From: Pelomonas sp051857475
GTDB lineage: Bacteria; Pseudomonadota; Gammaproteobacteria; Burkholderiales; Burkholderiaceae_C
Assembly: GCF_051857475.1 (NCBI RefSeq)
Contig: NZ_JBPZGZ010000001.1
Coordinates: forward strand, 1,948,047-2,012,046
DNA length: 64,000 bases
Direction: 5' to 3'
A program made the translations under genes and the position numbers. Position 1 is the first letter of the stretch, and each line of letters starts with the position of its first letter. This document shows, piece after piece, positions 42,368-52,051 of this stretch. Under the pieces are notes generated by a model, which was not told where the DNA came from, ran no database searches, and worked only from the letters and a program-made list of their open reading frames with translations.

Positions 42368-43700
42368 CCTCAGCTTCAAGGTCATCCTGGCCTATGTGGC
42401 CGGTGTCGTCCTGAGCGTGCTGCTCATCGTGCTGGTCATCAAGGGCCTGCTGGCCTTCAGAAGTCCCATCCTGCTGGAGGAAGACGTCAACCAGAACGCC
42501 GAAGGCCTGGCGAAGCACATGAGGTTCGACGCGTCAGGGGTACCCGTCGGCTTTGACGAGAAGCATTCCTGGGTCTTCGAGACCATGAAGGAAGAGGTTG
42601 CGTATCGCGTCCTCGACAGCTCGGGACGGGTCGTCCTGCAGTCGCAGGCGGGCGATGCCTTCTGGCCGCCGGCCAGCGGCGAGGTGGCGGCGCCAAAGCC
42701 TGGACGCATCGATTTCACGCGGACCAACATCCCCTTCCAGGGTGCCACCGCGGTCATCGAACACGGCGGTCGGCAGTGGTTTTTTCAGATGGCCAACAGC
42801 GCGCGGCTGGCCGAGTTGATCAGGCTCGAGTTCGCGCTGCCCTTCATGGGCATAGGCATCGGCCTGTTCAGCGCGGTGCTGCTGTTCGTGTTCGGCGTCT
42901 GCGCCTTCATCACCATGCGCCATGTGCAAAAGCCCTTGCAGGCGCTGTCGGCCGCAGCAGCCGCGATCTCGCCGCGCTCCCTGCATGCCAGGCTGCAAAG
43001 CGAGCGCGCGCCCACCGAGATCGCGCCGCTGGTGGAGAGCTTCAACCGCGTGCTGGAGCGTGTGGAGCACGGCTACCGCGTGCAGCAGGAGTTTCTCGCC
43101 ACGGCGGCCCACGAGCTGAAGACGCCGCTGGCCCTCATCCGCGCACAGATCGAGCTGATGCCTTCCGGCGAGGAACGCGGCGCGCTGCTGCGCGACGTGT
43201 CGCACATGACCCGCCAGGTGCAGCAGCTCCTGCTGCTGGCCGAGGCCAGCGAAGCGAACAACTACGGCCTGGCGCCGGTCGATGTGGTGGATGTGGCCCG
43301 CGAGGCCGCGGACTATCTCGCCCGCATGTCCCGCGCCGCACAGGTGGGCATCGAGCTGGCAGGCCCGTCGGACGCGGTGACCTGGCAGGCCGACCGCGGC
43401 GCCCTCTTCACGCTGCTCAAGAACCTGCTCGAGAACGCCGTGCAGCACGCACCCGCTGGCACGGCCGTGGTCATCGACGTGGAAGCCACCACGCTGTCGG
43501 TGCGCGACTTCGGCCCCGGCGTCGCGCCAGACCAGCTGGCCAAGCTGTTCGTCCGCTTCTGGCGCGGCGCCCATCGCCGCGACCATGGCGCCGGACTGGG
43601 CCTGGCCATCTGCCAGGAAATCGCCCAGGCCCACGGCTGGACGTTGACGGCGCAGCCAGGCGAGCCGGGCCTGCGGCTGGTGGTGTCGGCCGCCGGCTGA
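42336..43700 (+). CDS. Membrane sensor histidine kinase (system 1)
   Basis: 454 aa. Two membrane helices (VILAYVAGVVLSVLLIVLVIKG and LPFMGIGIGLFSAVLLFVFGVCAF) enclose a periplasmic domain of about 130 residues, followed by a HAMP-like linker, the H-box AAHELKTPLALIRAQ, N-box NLLENAVQHAP, G1 DFGPGV and G2 GAGLGLAI. All catalytic motifs are intact. It would phosphorylate the regulator encoded just before it. The signal is unknown. Confidence 0.92.
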   Translation: MRFVNRAWTNSLSFKVILAYVAGVVLSVLLIVLVIKGLLAFRSPILLEEDVNQNAEGLAKHMRFDASGVPVGFDEKHSWVFETMKEEVAYRVLDSSGRVVLQSQAGDAFWPPASGEVAAPKPGRIDFTRTNIPFQGATAVIEHGGRQWFFQMANSARLAELIRLEFALPFMGIGIGLFSAVLLFVFGVCAFITMRHVQKPLQALSAAAAAISPRSLHARLQSERAPTEIAPLVESFNRVLERVEHGYRVQQEFLATAAHELKTPLALIRAQIELMPSGEERGALLRDVSHMTRQVQQLLLLAEASEANNYGLAPVDVVDVAREAADYLARMSRAAQVGIELAGPSDAVTWQADRGALFTLLKNLLENAVQHAPAGTAVVIDVEATTLSVRDFGPGVAPDQLAKLFVRFWRGAHRRDHGAGLGLAICQEIAQAHGWTLTAQPGEPGLRLVVSAAG

Positions 43701-43742
43701 TCTTTGGCCGCACTTGAGCTTGGCCCGCCACAATCGCCCGCC

Positions 43743-44399
43743 ATGCATCTGCTGCTCATCGAAGACGACCTGGACCTCGGCCGCAGCCTGCAGGCCGCCT
43801 TCCGCCAGCAGGGCTTCAGCTGTGAATGGCTGCGCCGCGCGCAGGACGCGCCCGTGCAGCTGGCCGACATTGCCGCCGACTGCGTGCTGCTGGACCTCGG
43901 CCTGCCCGACGGCAGCGGCTTCGAACTGCTGGCCCGCTGGCGCCGCGCCGACGCCGCCACCCCCGTCATCGTCATCACCGCCCGTACCGCGCTGGAAGAC
44001 CGCTTGGCCGGCCTCGACGGTGGCGCCGACGACTTCGTGCTCAAGCCTTTCGCCATCCCCGAGCTGGTCTCGCGCATCCACGCCGTGGTGCGCCGCAGCG
44101 CCCGCCAGGCCCACGAGAGCTGGCAGTTCGGCGACCTCGTCATCGAGCCGCGCAGCCATGCCGTGCGACTGGCCGGCGAGGCACTGGCGCTGACGGGCCG
44201 CGAGTTCCAGCTCCTCATCGAACTGGCCCGCGAGCCCGGCGCCGTCGTTGCCAAGGGCCGCATCGCCCAGCGCCTCGAACCCCTGGGCGAGGCGGTCGAC
44301 GCCGCGACGCTGGAGATGCATGTCAGCAATCTGCGCAGGAAGATCGGCGCCGAGCGCATCCGCACCGTGCGTGGCATCGGCTACCAGCTCGTCGCGTGA
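43743..44399 (+). CDS. OmpR-type response regulator (system 2), QseB/PmrA-like
   Basis: 218 aa starting MHLLLIEDDLDLGRSLQAAF. The phosphorylation Asp is in CVLLDLGLPDGSGFELL, with TARTALEDRLAGLDGGADDFVLKPF, and a winged helix with LEMHVSNLRRKIG and RTVRGIGYQLVA. It starts 42 bp after the first kinase, so the two systems are probably cotranscribed. The 11-bp-period direct repeats upstream of the MipA gene fit the box type bound by PmrA/QseB relatives, so this protein is a second candidate binder. Confidence 0.92.
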   Translation: MHLLLIEDDLDLGRSLQAAFRQQGFSCEWLRRAQDAPVQLADIAADCVLLDLGLPDGSGFELLARWRRADAATPVIVITARTALEDRLAGLDGGADDFVLKPFAIPELVSRIHAVVRRSARQAHESWQFGDLVIEPRSHAVRLAGEALALTGREFQLLIELAREPGAVVAKGRIAQRLEPLGEAVDAATLEMHVSNLRRKIGAERIRTVRGIGYQLVA

Positions 44400-45736
44400 A
44401 AGCCCTGCTGCAACCGCTGTGGCGGCCCACGCTGCTGCGCCGCGTGCTCGGCGCCCTGCTGCTGGCCTTTGCCCTTGTCGCCATGGCCCTGCTGGCCCTG
44501 GACTTTGTCGAGTTCAAGCGCGGCATGGACGAGCGCCCCGGCGTCCAGACCCTGGCCGACGCCATTGCCGCCTCGCTGGCCGAGGTTGCCGATGCGCGCG
44601 ACGCGACCCTCGTCGTCCAGGCCCGCGCCCGTGAGCTGAACCGGCTGCGTCGCGACGGCGGCGTGCTGAAGGGCGACGTCGAATTCAGCCTGACGGCCGG
44701 CGATGGCCGGGCCGTGTTCGCCACACCCGGCGCCGCTGCCATGACCGAGGCAACGCATTGGATAGGCCGCGCACGGGCCGGCCCCTGGCGCCTCCAGCTC
44801 GCCGAGCCGCGCGTCGGCGACGCCACCGTGCTGGGTTGGCTGGGCAGCGAGCTGGCGGGGTCGCTGCTGCTGGCCTTCCCCCTCGTACTGCTGCCGATCT
44901 GGATTGCCGTGCGGCGTGGCATGAAGCCGCTGAACCGGCTCGCCGATACCGTCGCCCGGCGCGACGCGCAGGACCTGTCGCCGCTGGGCTTCACGCCGCA
45001 GCATGAGGAACTCAAGCCGCTGGCCGCCGCCTTCGACGACCTGCTCGCCCGATTGCGCGCCCAGCTGCAGCGCGAACGCGCCTTCGTGCAGGACGCGGCC
45101 CACGAACTGCGCACGCCCATGGCCGTGGTTGCGACCCAGGCCCATCTGCTGGCCCATGCCGCCGACGCCGACGAACGCCGGCAGGCCGCGGCGGCCCTCG
45201 ACGCCGCCCTGCAGCGCGCCGCCCACCTGAGCCGCCAGCTGCTGACCTTGGCCACGCTGGACGAAGGCCGCAGCGCGCCGGCAGAGCCCATCGACGTCGC
45301 GGGCCTCGTTGAGCAGGCGCTGGCCCGAGCCGCGCCTCGCGCCCTCGATCTGGGCCTCGATCTGTCCCTCGAAGCGCCTCCCGCCCTGTCCGCCCACCTG
45401 GACCGCATGGCCTTCGAGTCGGTGCTGAACAACCTCGTCGACAACGCGCTGCGCTATGTGCCGCGCGGCGGGCGCATCGCCGTCACGCTGCAAGGCGGCA
45501 CGAGCGCCTGGAGGCTGCGCGTCGCCGATGACGGCCCCGGCATCCCGCGCGAGCAGCGCGAAGCCGCCTTCGAGCGCTTCTGGCGCGGCGCCGCGGGCGG
45601 CGACGTCAGCGGCACCGGCCTGGGCCTGGCCATCACCCGCCGCGCCGCGCTGCGGCTGGGCGGCCGCATCCATATCGAAGACGGCCTGGACGGGCGCGGC
45701 TGCGCCTTCGTTTTCGAGCGCGGCACTTCACGCTGA
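44396..45736 (+). CDS. Membrane sensor histidine kinase (system 2), QseC-like
   Basis: 446 aa from a GTG that overlaps the regulator stop (GTGA). Two membrane helices (LGALLLAFALVAMALLALDF and LAGSLLLAFPLVLLPIWIAV) flank a periplasmic domain of about 120 residues. The kinase core has H-box DAAHELRTPMAVVATQ, N-box NNLVDNALRYVPRG, DDGPGIP and GTGLGLAI. The layout is that of QseC/PmrB relatives. The ligand is unknown. Confidence 0.92.
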   Translation: MKALLQPLWRPTLLRRVLGALLLAFALVAMALLALDFVEFKRGMDERPGVQTLADAIAASLAEVADARDATLVVQARARELNRLRRDGGVLKGDVEFSLTAGDGRAVFATPGAAAMTEATHWIGRARAGPWRLQLAEPRVGDATVLGWLGSELAGSLLLAFPLVLLPIWIAVRRGMKPLNRLADTVARRDAQDLSPLGFTPQHEELKPLAAAFDDLLARLRAQLQRERAFVQDAAHELRTPMAVVATQAHLLAHAADADERRQAAAALDAALQRAAHLSRQLLTLATLDEGRSAPAEPIDVAGLVEQALARAAPRALDLGLDLSLEAPPALSAHLDRMAFESVLNNLVDNALRYVPRGGRIAVTLQGGTSAWRLRVADDGPGIPREQREAAFERFWRGAAGGDVSGTGLGLAITRRAALRLGGRIHIEDGLDGRGCAFVFERGTSR

Positions 45737-45798
45737 GCTCATATTGGCCTCACCGGCGGTCTGCAGACTGCGAACCGGGCAGTTTGCGGAGGCATGAC

Positions 45799-46014
45799 AT
45801 GGCTGATGAACCTGATGACAGCTACTGGATCGAGATCGTCGATGGCGAGGGCGTGTTTCCGTCCAAGCGGCTGGGTCCCTATGCCAACGCGCGCCTGGCG
45901 GACCGGGCCGGCCGCGGTGCGCTGCGCGTGCTGAATGCGAGACGCTACGGCGTCGTCGTGTTGTCCCAACACGAACAGCAAGCCCGTCGGCAAAACGCCG
46001 AGATCGCCGGTTGA
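45799..46014 (+). CDS. Small hypothetical protein, 71 aa
   Basis: MADEPDDSYWIEIVDGEGVFPSKRL and YANARLADRAGRGALRVLNARRYGVVVLSQHEQQARRQ suggest one small alpha/beta domain. GGAGG sits 6 nt before the ATG, a strong ribosome site, which favours a real gene. No family is recognised. It is transcribed in the direction of rsgA. Confidence 0.6.
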   Translation: MADEPDDSYWIEIVDGEGVFPSKRLGPYANARLADRAGRGALRVLNARRYGVVVLSQHEQQARRQNAEIAG

Positions 46015-46077
46015 CGTGCGCCACGCGCCGCTGGCAGACTTGCGCCCTTCCTCAACCCAGCCACGCGGGAGATGACC

Positions 46078-46140
46078 ATGGAACGAGCAGATCGTGTCGC
46101 CTTCTTCAAGTCGGCTGCGCTGGACGTCCAGCACCACTGA
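46078..46140 (+). CDS. Possible 20-aa leader peptide upstream of rsgA
   Basis: The frame MERADRVAFFKSAALDVQHH has GGGAG 8-9 nt upstream. It lies in the 280-bp gap before rsgA, and a GC hairpin follows at 46256. It could be a chance frame. Confidence 0.2.
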   Translation: MERADRVAFFKSAALDVQHH

Positions 46141-46255
46141 AACTGCGCCAGACCCTGCGTTCATCGCAGGTTCCTTGCGAGTCCATTGATCGCCGCGTCA
46201 ACCGCGGCCGGCTCCCCCTCCCCTTCTGACCCTTGCGCCACTGCGCAGGGGACGG

Positions 46256-46273
46256 GTCCGCGCACGCGCGGAC
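46256..46273 (+). other. GC-rich hairpin before rsgA
   Basis: GTCCGCGC and GCGCGGAC pair perfectly across a 2-nt centre, 21 nt before the rsgA ATG. It could limit ribosome access. It is too far from any stop and lacks a T-run for a terminator. Confidence 0.4.
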
Positions 46274-46294
46274 GAGCCAACTCTTTGGACTCCC

Positions 46295-47359
46295 ATGATC
46301 GACATCGAATTCGAGGCGCTGCGCGCTCTCGGCCTCACGCCCGCCATCGCCAGCCAGGCGGCACAACTCAACACCTCTGAACCGGGCCTGCGTCTGGCCC
46401 GCGTCATCGAAGTCCAGCGTGACCGCTTCACGCTGGACGACGGCCGCATCGAACACACGGCACGCGAACGGCCCCGGCTGGTGCAGCAGCTGCAGGCCCA
46501 GGGCCAGCAGCTGACCATCGGCGACTGGATCAGCCTGCACATCGACACCCACGGCCAGGCCTGGATCGTCGACCGGCTGGACCCCGTCACCCAGATCGCG
46601 CGGCGCGCCAACGACGGGCGGCGCCAGCCGCTCGCCAGCAATGTGGACGCGGCCCTGCTGGTGATGGGCCTGGACGCCGACTTCAACGCCCGCCGCATGG
46701 AGCGCTATATCGCCATGGTGCGCGCCTGCGATGTGGCCCCGGTCGTCGTGCTGACCAAGCTCGACATCGCGCCCGATGCCAAGGCGCGGGTCGCCGAGAT
46801 GTATGCCCGCCTGCCCGCCACCGTGCCGGTGCTGCCGGTCAACGGCCTGTCGCGCCAGACCTGCACGGACATCGGCCCCTGGCTGCATGCGGGCCAGACC
46901 CTGGTGCTGCTCGGCTCGTCGGGCGCTGGCAAGTCGACCCTCATCAACACCCTGGCCCAGGCCGGGCAGCTGACGGGCGGCGTGCGCAGCAGCGACGGCC
47001 GCGGCCGCCATACGACGACGGCACGCTCGCTTCATCGCTGCCCGGTCGGTGCCTGCATCATCGACACGCCGGGCCTGCGCACCTTCCGACCCGACGCCGA
47101 TGCCGAGACACTCGCAGCCACCTTCGACGACGTGCAGGCCCTGGCCCGGCAATGCCGCTTCCGCGACTGCCGCCACGACAACGAGCCCGGCTGTGCCGTG
47201 CGTGCGCATGTCGCCGCCGACCGCATCGAGAACTACCAGAAGCTGATGCGCGACGCGCAGCGCGTCGACATGACGGCGCTGGAGCGCATCGAGCAGCGCA
47301 ACAAATGGAAGGCCATCGGCAAGGCCGGCAGCCAGCGGGCCCGGGAGAAGCGCACATGA
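46295..47359 (+). CDS. rsgA: Ribosome small-subunit GTPase RsgA
   Basis: 354 aa. Circularly permuted GTPase: an OB domain comes first, then TKLD (G4) near residue 154, and only afterwards Walker A GSSGAGKSTLINTL near 206, with DTPGLR (G3) following. The C-terminal zinc knuckle is CRFRDCRHDNEPGC from about residue 287. RsgA/YjeQ checks late 30S subunit maturation. The inter-domain segment GRGRHTTTARSLHRCP is the switch region. Confidence 0.96.
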   Translation: MIDIEFEALRALGLTPAIASQAAQLNTSEPGLRLARVIEVQRDRFTLDDGRIEHTARERPRLVQQLQAQGQQLTIGDWISLHIDTHGQAWIVDRLDPVTQIARRANDGRRQPLASNVDAALLVMGLDADFNARRMERYIAMVRACDVAPVVVLTKLDIAPDAKARVAEMYARLPATVPVLPVNGLSRQTCTDIGPWLHAGQTLVLLGSSGAGKSTLINTLAQAGQLTGGVRSSDGRGRHTTTARSLHRCPVGACIIDTPGLRTFRPDADAETLAATFDDVQALARQCRFRDCRHDNEPGCAVRAHVAADRIENYQKLMRDAQRVDMTALERIEQRNKWKAIGKAGSQRAREKRT

Positions 47360-47486
47360 GGGCCGACAACTGCCACAGCTGCTTCGCTGCTGTCTGGCAG
47401 TCTTCACCTCGCCCGTTCTGCCCGACTCCCCGATCATTCAGCTCTGCCGCCGACCGCGGGCGGCGAGGCCTGCCAAGGAGGGGTTC

Positions 47487-48218
47487 ATGCAGAAGATCAG
47501 GCGTCTGTCTCTCATCCTCGTCGCCGCCCTGGTGGCGGGCTGTGCTCACGGGCCGGGCTCGCCCGAGCCCATGCCTCAGGTCAGCTACGCCAGCGAGGCC
47601 GAGCTGCGCCTGGGCGCGCAGGCCGTGGCCGAGGCCTTCGCGGCCGAGGTGGCCAAGGCCCGCGGCGGCATGCTCGCCGCGACGCCGGCCATCGAGGTGC
47701 GCAACACTCCCCAGCTCATCTTCTTCAATGCGGCGTCCAACACCATCGTGCTGCCCTGGTGGGACAGCCAGCCTCCGGAGATGCGCGCAATCTTTCGCCA
47801 GTTCGCCGACGGCACCGACGCCGGCGCCGAGCGGCTGTTCCGCGCCTTCTTCAACAGCTTCCTGATCGCCCACGAGGCCGGCCACTGGTTCCAGAACAAC
47901 GCCAGCCGGCGCGAGCCCACGCTCTACGGCAACGAGAACAACGCCAACCGTCTGGCCGTGGCCTTCTGGCGCACCCAGCCGGGCGGCGAGCGCTATCTGG
48001 CCCAGCTCGAAAAGCTCGCTGCCGATGCAGCGGCTCATCTGCCCAACCCGACACCGGCGGGCGAGGACCCGGTCGCCTACTTCGGCGCCAACTACCGAGC
48101 CCTGGCCCGCGAGCCGCTCAAGTATGGCTACTACCAGTTCCAGTTCATGGCCGAGGCGCTGAGGGACAGGCGGCAGTTGGACTTTGCGCAGATGGTGAAA
48201 CAGCCGGCGGAGCGCTGA
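47487..48218 (+). CDS. Lipoprotein with HExxH metallopeptidase-like motif
   Basis: 243 aa. MQKIRRLSLILVAALVAGCAHG is a lipoprotein signal (lipobox VAGC). Around residue 130 FLIAHEAGHWFQNNASRR gives the zincin motif HExxH, and ENNANRLAVAFWR, about 20 residues on, could supply the third ligand. The remainder is helical. It resembles small secreted DUF-type metallopeptidases and is probably held in the periplasm. AAGGAG lies upstream. It stands alone downstream of rsgA. Confidence 0.72.
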   Translation: MQKIRRLSLILVAALVAGCAHGPGSPEPMPQVSYASEAELRLGAQAVAEAFAAEVAKARGGMLAATPAIEVRNTPQLIFFNAASNTIVLPWWDSQPPEMRAIFRQFADGTDAGAERLFRAFFNSFLIAHEAGHWFQNNASRREPTLYGNENNANRLAVAFWRTQPGGERYLAQLEKLAADAAAHLPNPTPAGEDPVAYFGANYRALAREPLKYGYYQFQFMAEALRDRRQLDFAQMVKQPAER

Positions 48219-48352
48219 GGAGCGGTCTGCTTTGCAGCGGTTGCCGCCATTCAACCTCGAGCCTTAGCGGACCGCCGGATGGCCCAAAGCGGTCAACCGC
48301 GAGACATGCCCGGAGCCGTATGCCACATGGCAACAACCGCTCCGCAGCGGTC

Positions 48353-48864
48353 TCAGGTCTCGCCCGGCCCGGTAGGCAGCGGGTCCGGCATCAGCACCTC
48401 GCCGTTCGGGCCCCAGTCGACCTGGGTGATTCCCGGCTCCAGCGCTTCCAGCCGGCGCCGTTCCAGCTCGTAGGCGCTGGGCATCGCGCTGGGGTCGAAC
48501 GCCAGCGCGGCCTGCAGGTCGGCGAGCAGCTGCGCTTCGTTCCACGGCTTGGGGATGAAGCGGAACACGCCGGCGCGGTTCACCGCGGCCAGCAGCGTGC
48601 CGAAGTCGGCCGCGGCGCTGAGCATCAGGCGCACTGCACGCGGGTCCAGCTCGCGGGCCTGGGCGAGCAGGCTCACGCCGTCCAGGCCCGGCATGCGGTA
48701 GTCGCTGATCAGCACGTCGAAGCGCTCGTGCTGCAGGCGCTGCAGGGCCTGCAGCGGATCGCTGCACAGCACCACGCTGAGCTGCTGCGGCGTGAACCGC
48801 CGCTGCAGCAGGCGGCGCAGCGCCTGCAACACCGGCGCCTCGTCGTCGACGATGAGCAGGCGCT

Positions 48865-48868
<4 letters not shown>
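48353..48868 (-). CDS. Stand-alone REC response regulator
   Basis: 171 aa: a receiver domain (MKRLLIVDDEAPVLQALRRLL, Asp in DVLISDYRMPGLDGVSLL, Lys in RFIPKPWNEAQLL) and a 50-residue tail with no output domain. The KPWN signature and the AAVNRAGVFRFI segment place it in the same REC subfamily as the HD-GYP regulator encoded just upstream. The ATG overlaps that gene's stop by 4 bp. It is the last gene of the signalling operon and may act by protein contact or as a phosphate sink. Confidence 0.88.
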
Positions 48869-51053
<2,185 letters not shown>

Positions 51054-51062
51054 GGGGGTCCT

Positions 51063-51914
51063 TCAGTGAAGCAGCGCCTCGCAGATGGCCTCGAACTGGG
51101 CCTCGGTGTGCGCAAACACCCGCTGGCAGGCGGCGTCGTCCAGGCCGCAAGCGGCCCAGGTCGGCAGCGCCAGGTCTGGAACCGCCTCGTCGCCATCGCC
51201 GGCCAGTCCCAGCGCGTGGGCGATAGCGTCGGCGACATGGGCGACTCCGGTCAGCGTCAGCCCGGCCGTGGCCGGCGGTGCGTGGTGCTCGCGGATGGCG
51301 TCGACGATGGCCGGCGAGAAGTTCCAATGCCCGGCGATCAGCCCGCCCACCTCGGCGTGATCGATGCCGAGCACGGCGCGCTCGGCGTCGTCGGCGGGGC
51401 AGTCCTGCTCGCGCCGCCAGCGTTCGACCTCGGCATAGGCCGGCGCGAATGCGCTGGCCAGGGCCAGCCGCCCGATGTCGTGCAGCAGCCCGACCGTGAA
51501 GGCCAGGTCGGCGTCGTCGCGCCCCAGTTCGTTGGCCAGCGCCTGAGCGCTCAGCGCACTGGCCAGCGAGTGGCGCCAGAAGGCGTTGTGGTCGAAGTCG
51601 GCGGGGCGGCGGAAGCTGCCGGCCAGGCCCGCGGCCGTGACGACCCCGCGCACGGTGCGCAGGCCCAGCACGCCGATCGCCTCGGCCACCGACCCGACCC
51701 GCCGGCCGCGGCCGTAGAACGACGAGTTGGCCAGGCGCAGCGTCTTGGCGGCCAGGGCCTGGTCCTGCGAGATCTTGGTCGCGAACCGCTCGGCGCTGAG
51801 CCCTTCCTGGCCCAGCGACTCGACCAGTTCGAGCACCAGCGACGGCAGCGGCGGCAGGTCGCGCAGCGCGGCGAGCAGCTCGTCGCGGGTGATTGCTTGC
51901 GAGGCCGTGCTCAT
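51063..51914 (-). CDS. HDOD domain signalling protein
   Basis: 283 aa. HDOD block: LRDLPPLPSLVLELVESLGQ, then FATKISQDQALAAKTLRLANSSFYG, VAEAIGVLGLRTVRGVV and VGLLHDIGRLALASAF, with DHAEVGGLIAGHWNFSP following. HDOD proteins share the HD fold but usually act as non-catalytic scaffolds in c-di-GMP and chemosensory circuits. It starts with a 4-bp overlap on a 46-aa gene, linking it to the GGDEF-EAL gene upstream. Confidence 0.92.
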   Translation of the reverse strand: MSTASQAITRDELLAALRDLPPLPSLVLELVESLGQEGLSAERFATKISQDQALAAKTLRLANSSFYGRGRRVGSVAEAIGVLGLRTVRGVVTAAGLAGSFRRPADFDHNAFWRHSLASALSAQALANELGRDDADLAFTVGLLHDIGRLALASAFAPAYAEVERWRREQDCPADDAERAVLGIDHAEVGGLIAGHWNFSPAIVDAIREHHAPPATAGLTLTGVAHVADAIAHALGLAGDGDEAVPDLALPTWAACGLDDAACQRVFAHTEAQFEAICEALLH

Positions 51915-52051
51915 TGCGGCGACTCCTGGCGGTAGCGCCGCACCGGATGCAGCAGCGGGTGCACCCGCCCGTCGCGCAGGCTGTGGCGGAACAGCTGCGC
52001 CAGCGCCGCCGGCTCCACCGGTTTTTTTTCGGGGATGTTTGGACTGCTCAT
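51911..52051 (-). CDS. 46-aa small protein in the signalling operon
   Basis: MSSPNIPEKKPVEPAALAQL followed by FRHSLRDGRVHPLLHPVRRYRQ. Both ends overlap neighbours by 4 bp (ATGA): its ATG lies on the stop of the GGDEF-EAL gene and its stop on the ATG of the HDOD gene. A run of nine T precedes FSG-type codons near 52022. Basic and Pro/His-rich, no membrane segment, no known family. The double overlap is the main reason to call it real. Confidence 0.65.
   Translation of the reverse strand: MSSPNIPEKKPVEPAALAQLFRHSLRDGRVHPLLHPVRRYRQESPQ

Noticed and set aside
45756..45765. GTCTGCAGAC palindrome after the second kinase
   Set aside because: Too short and without a T-run; expected by chance in a window of this size.
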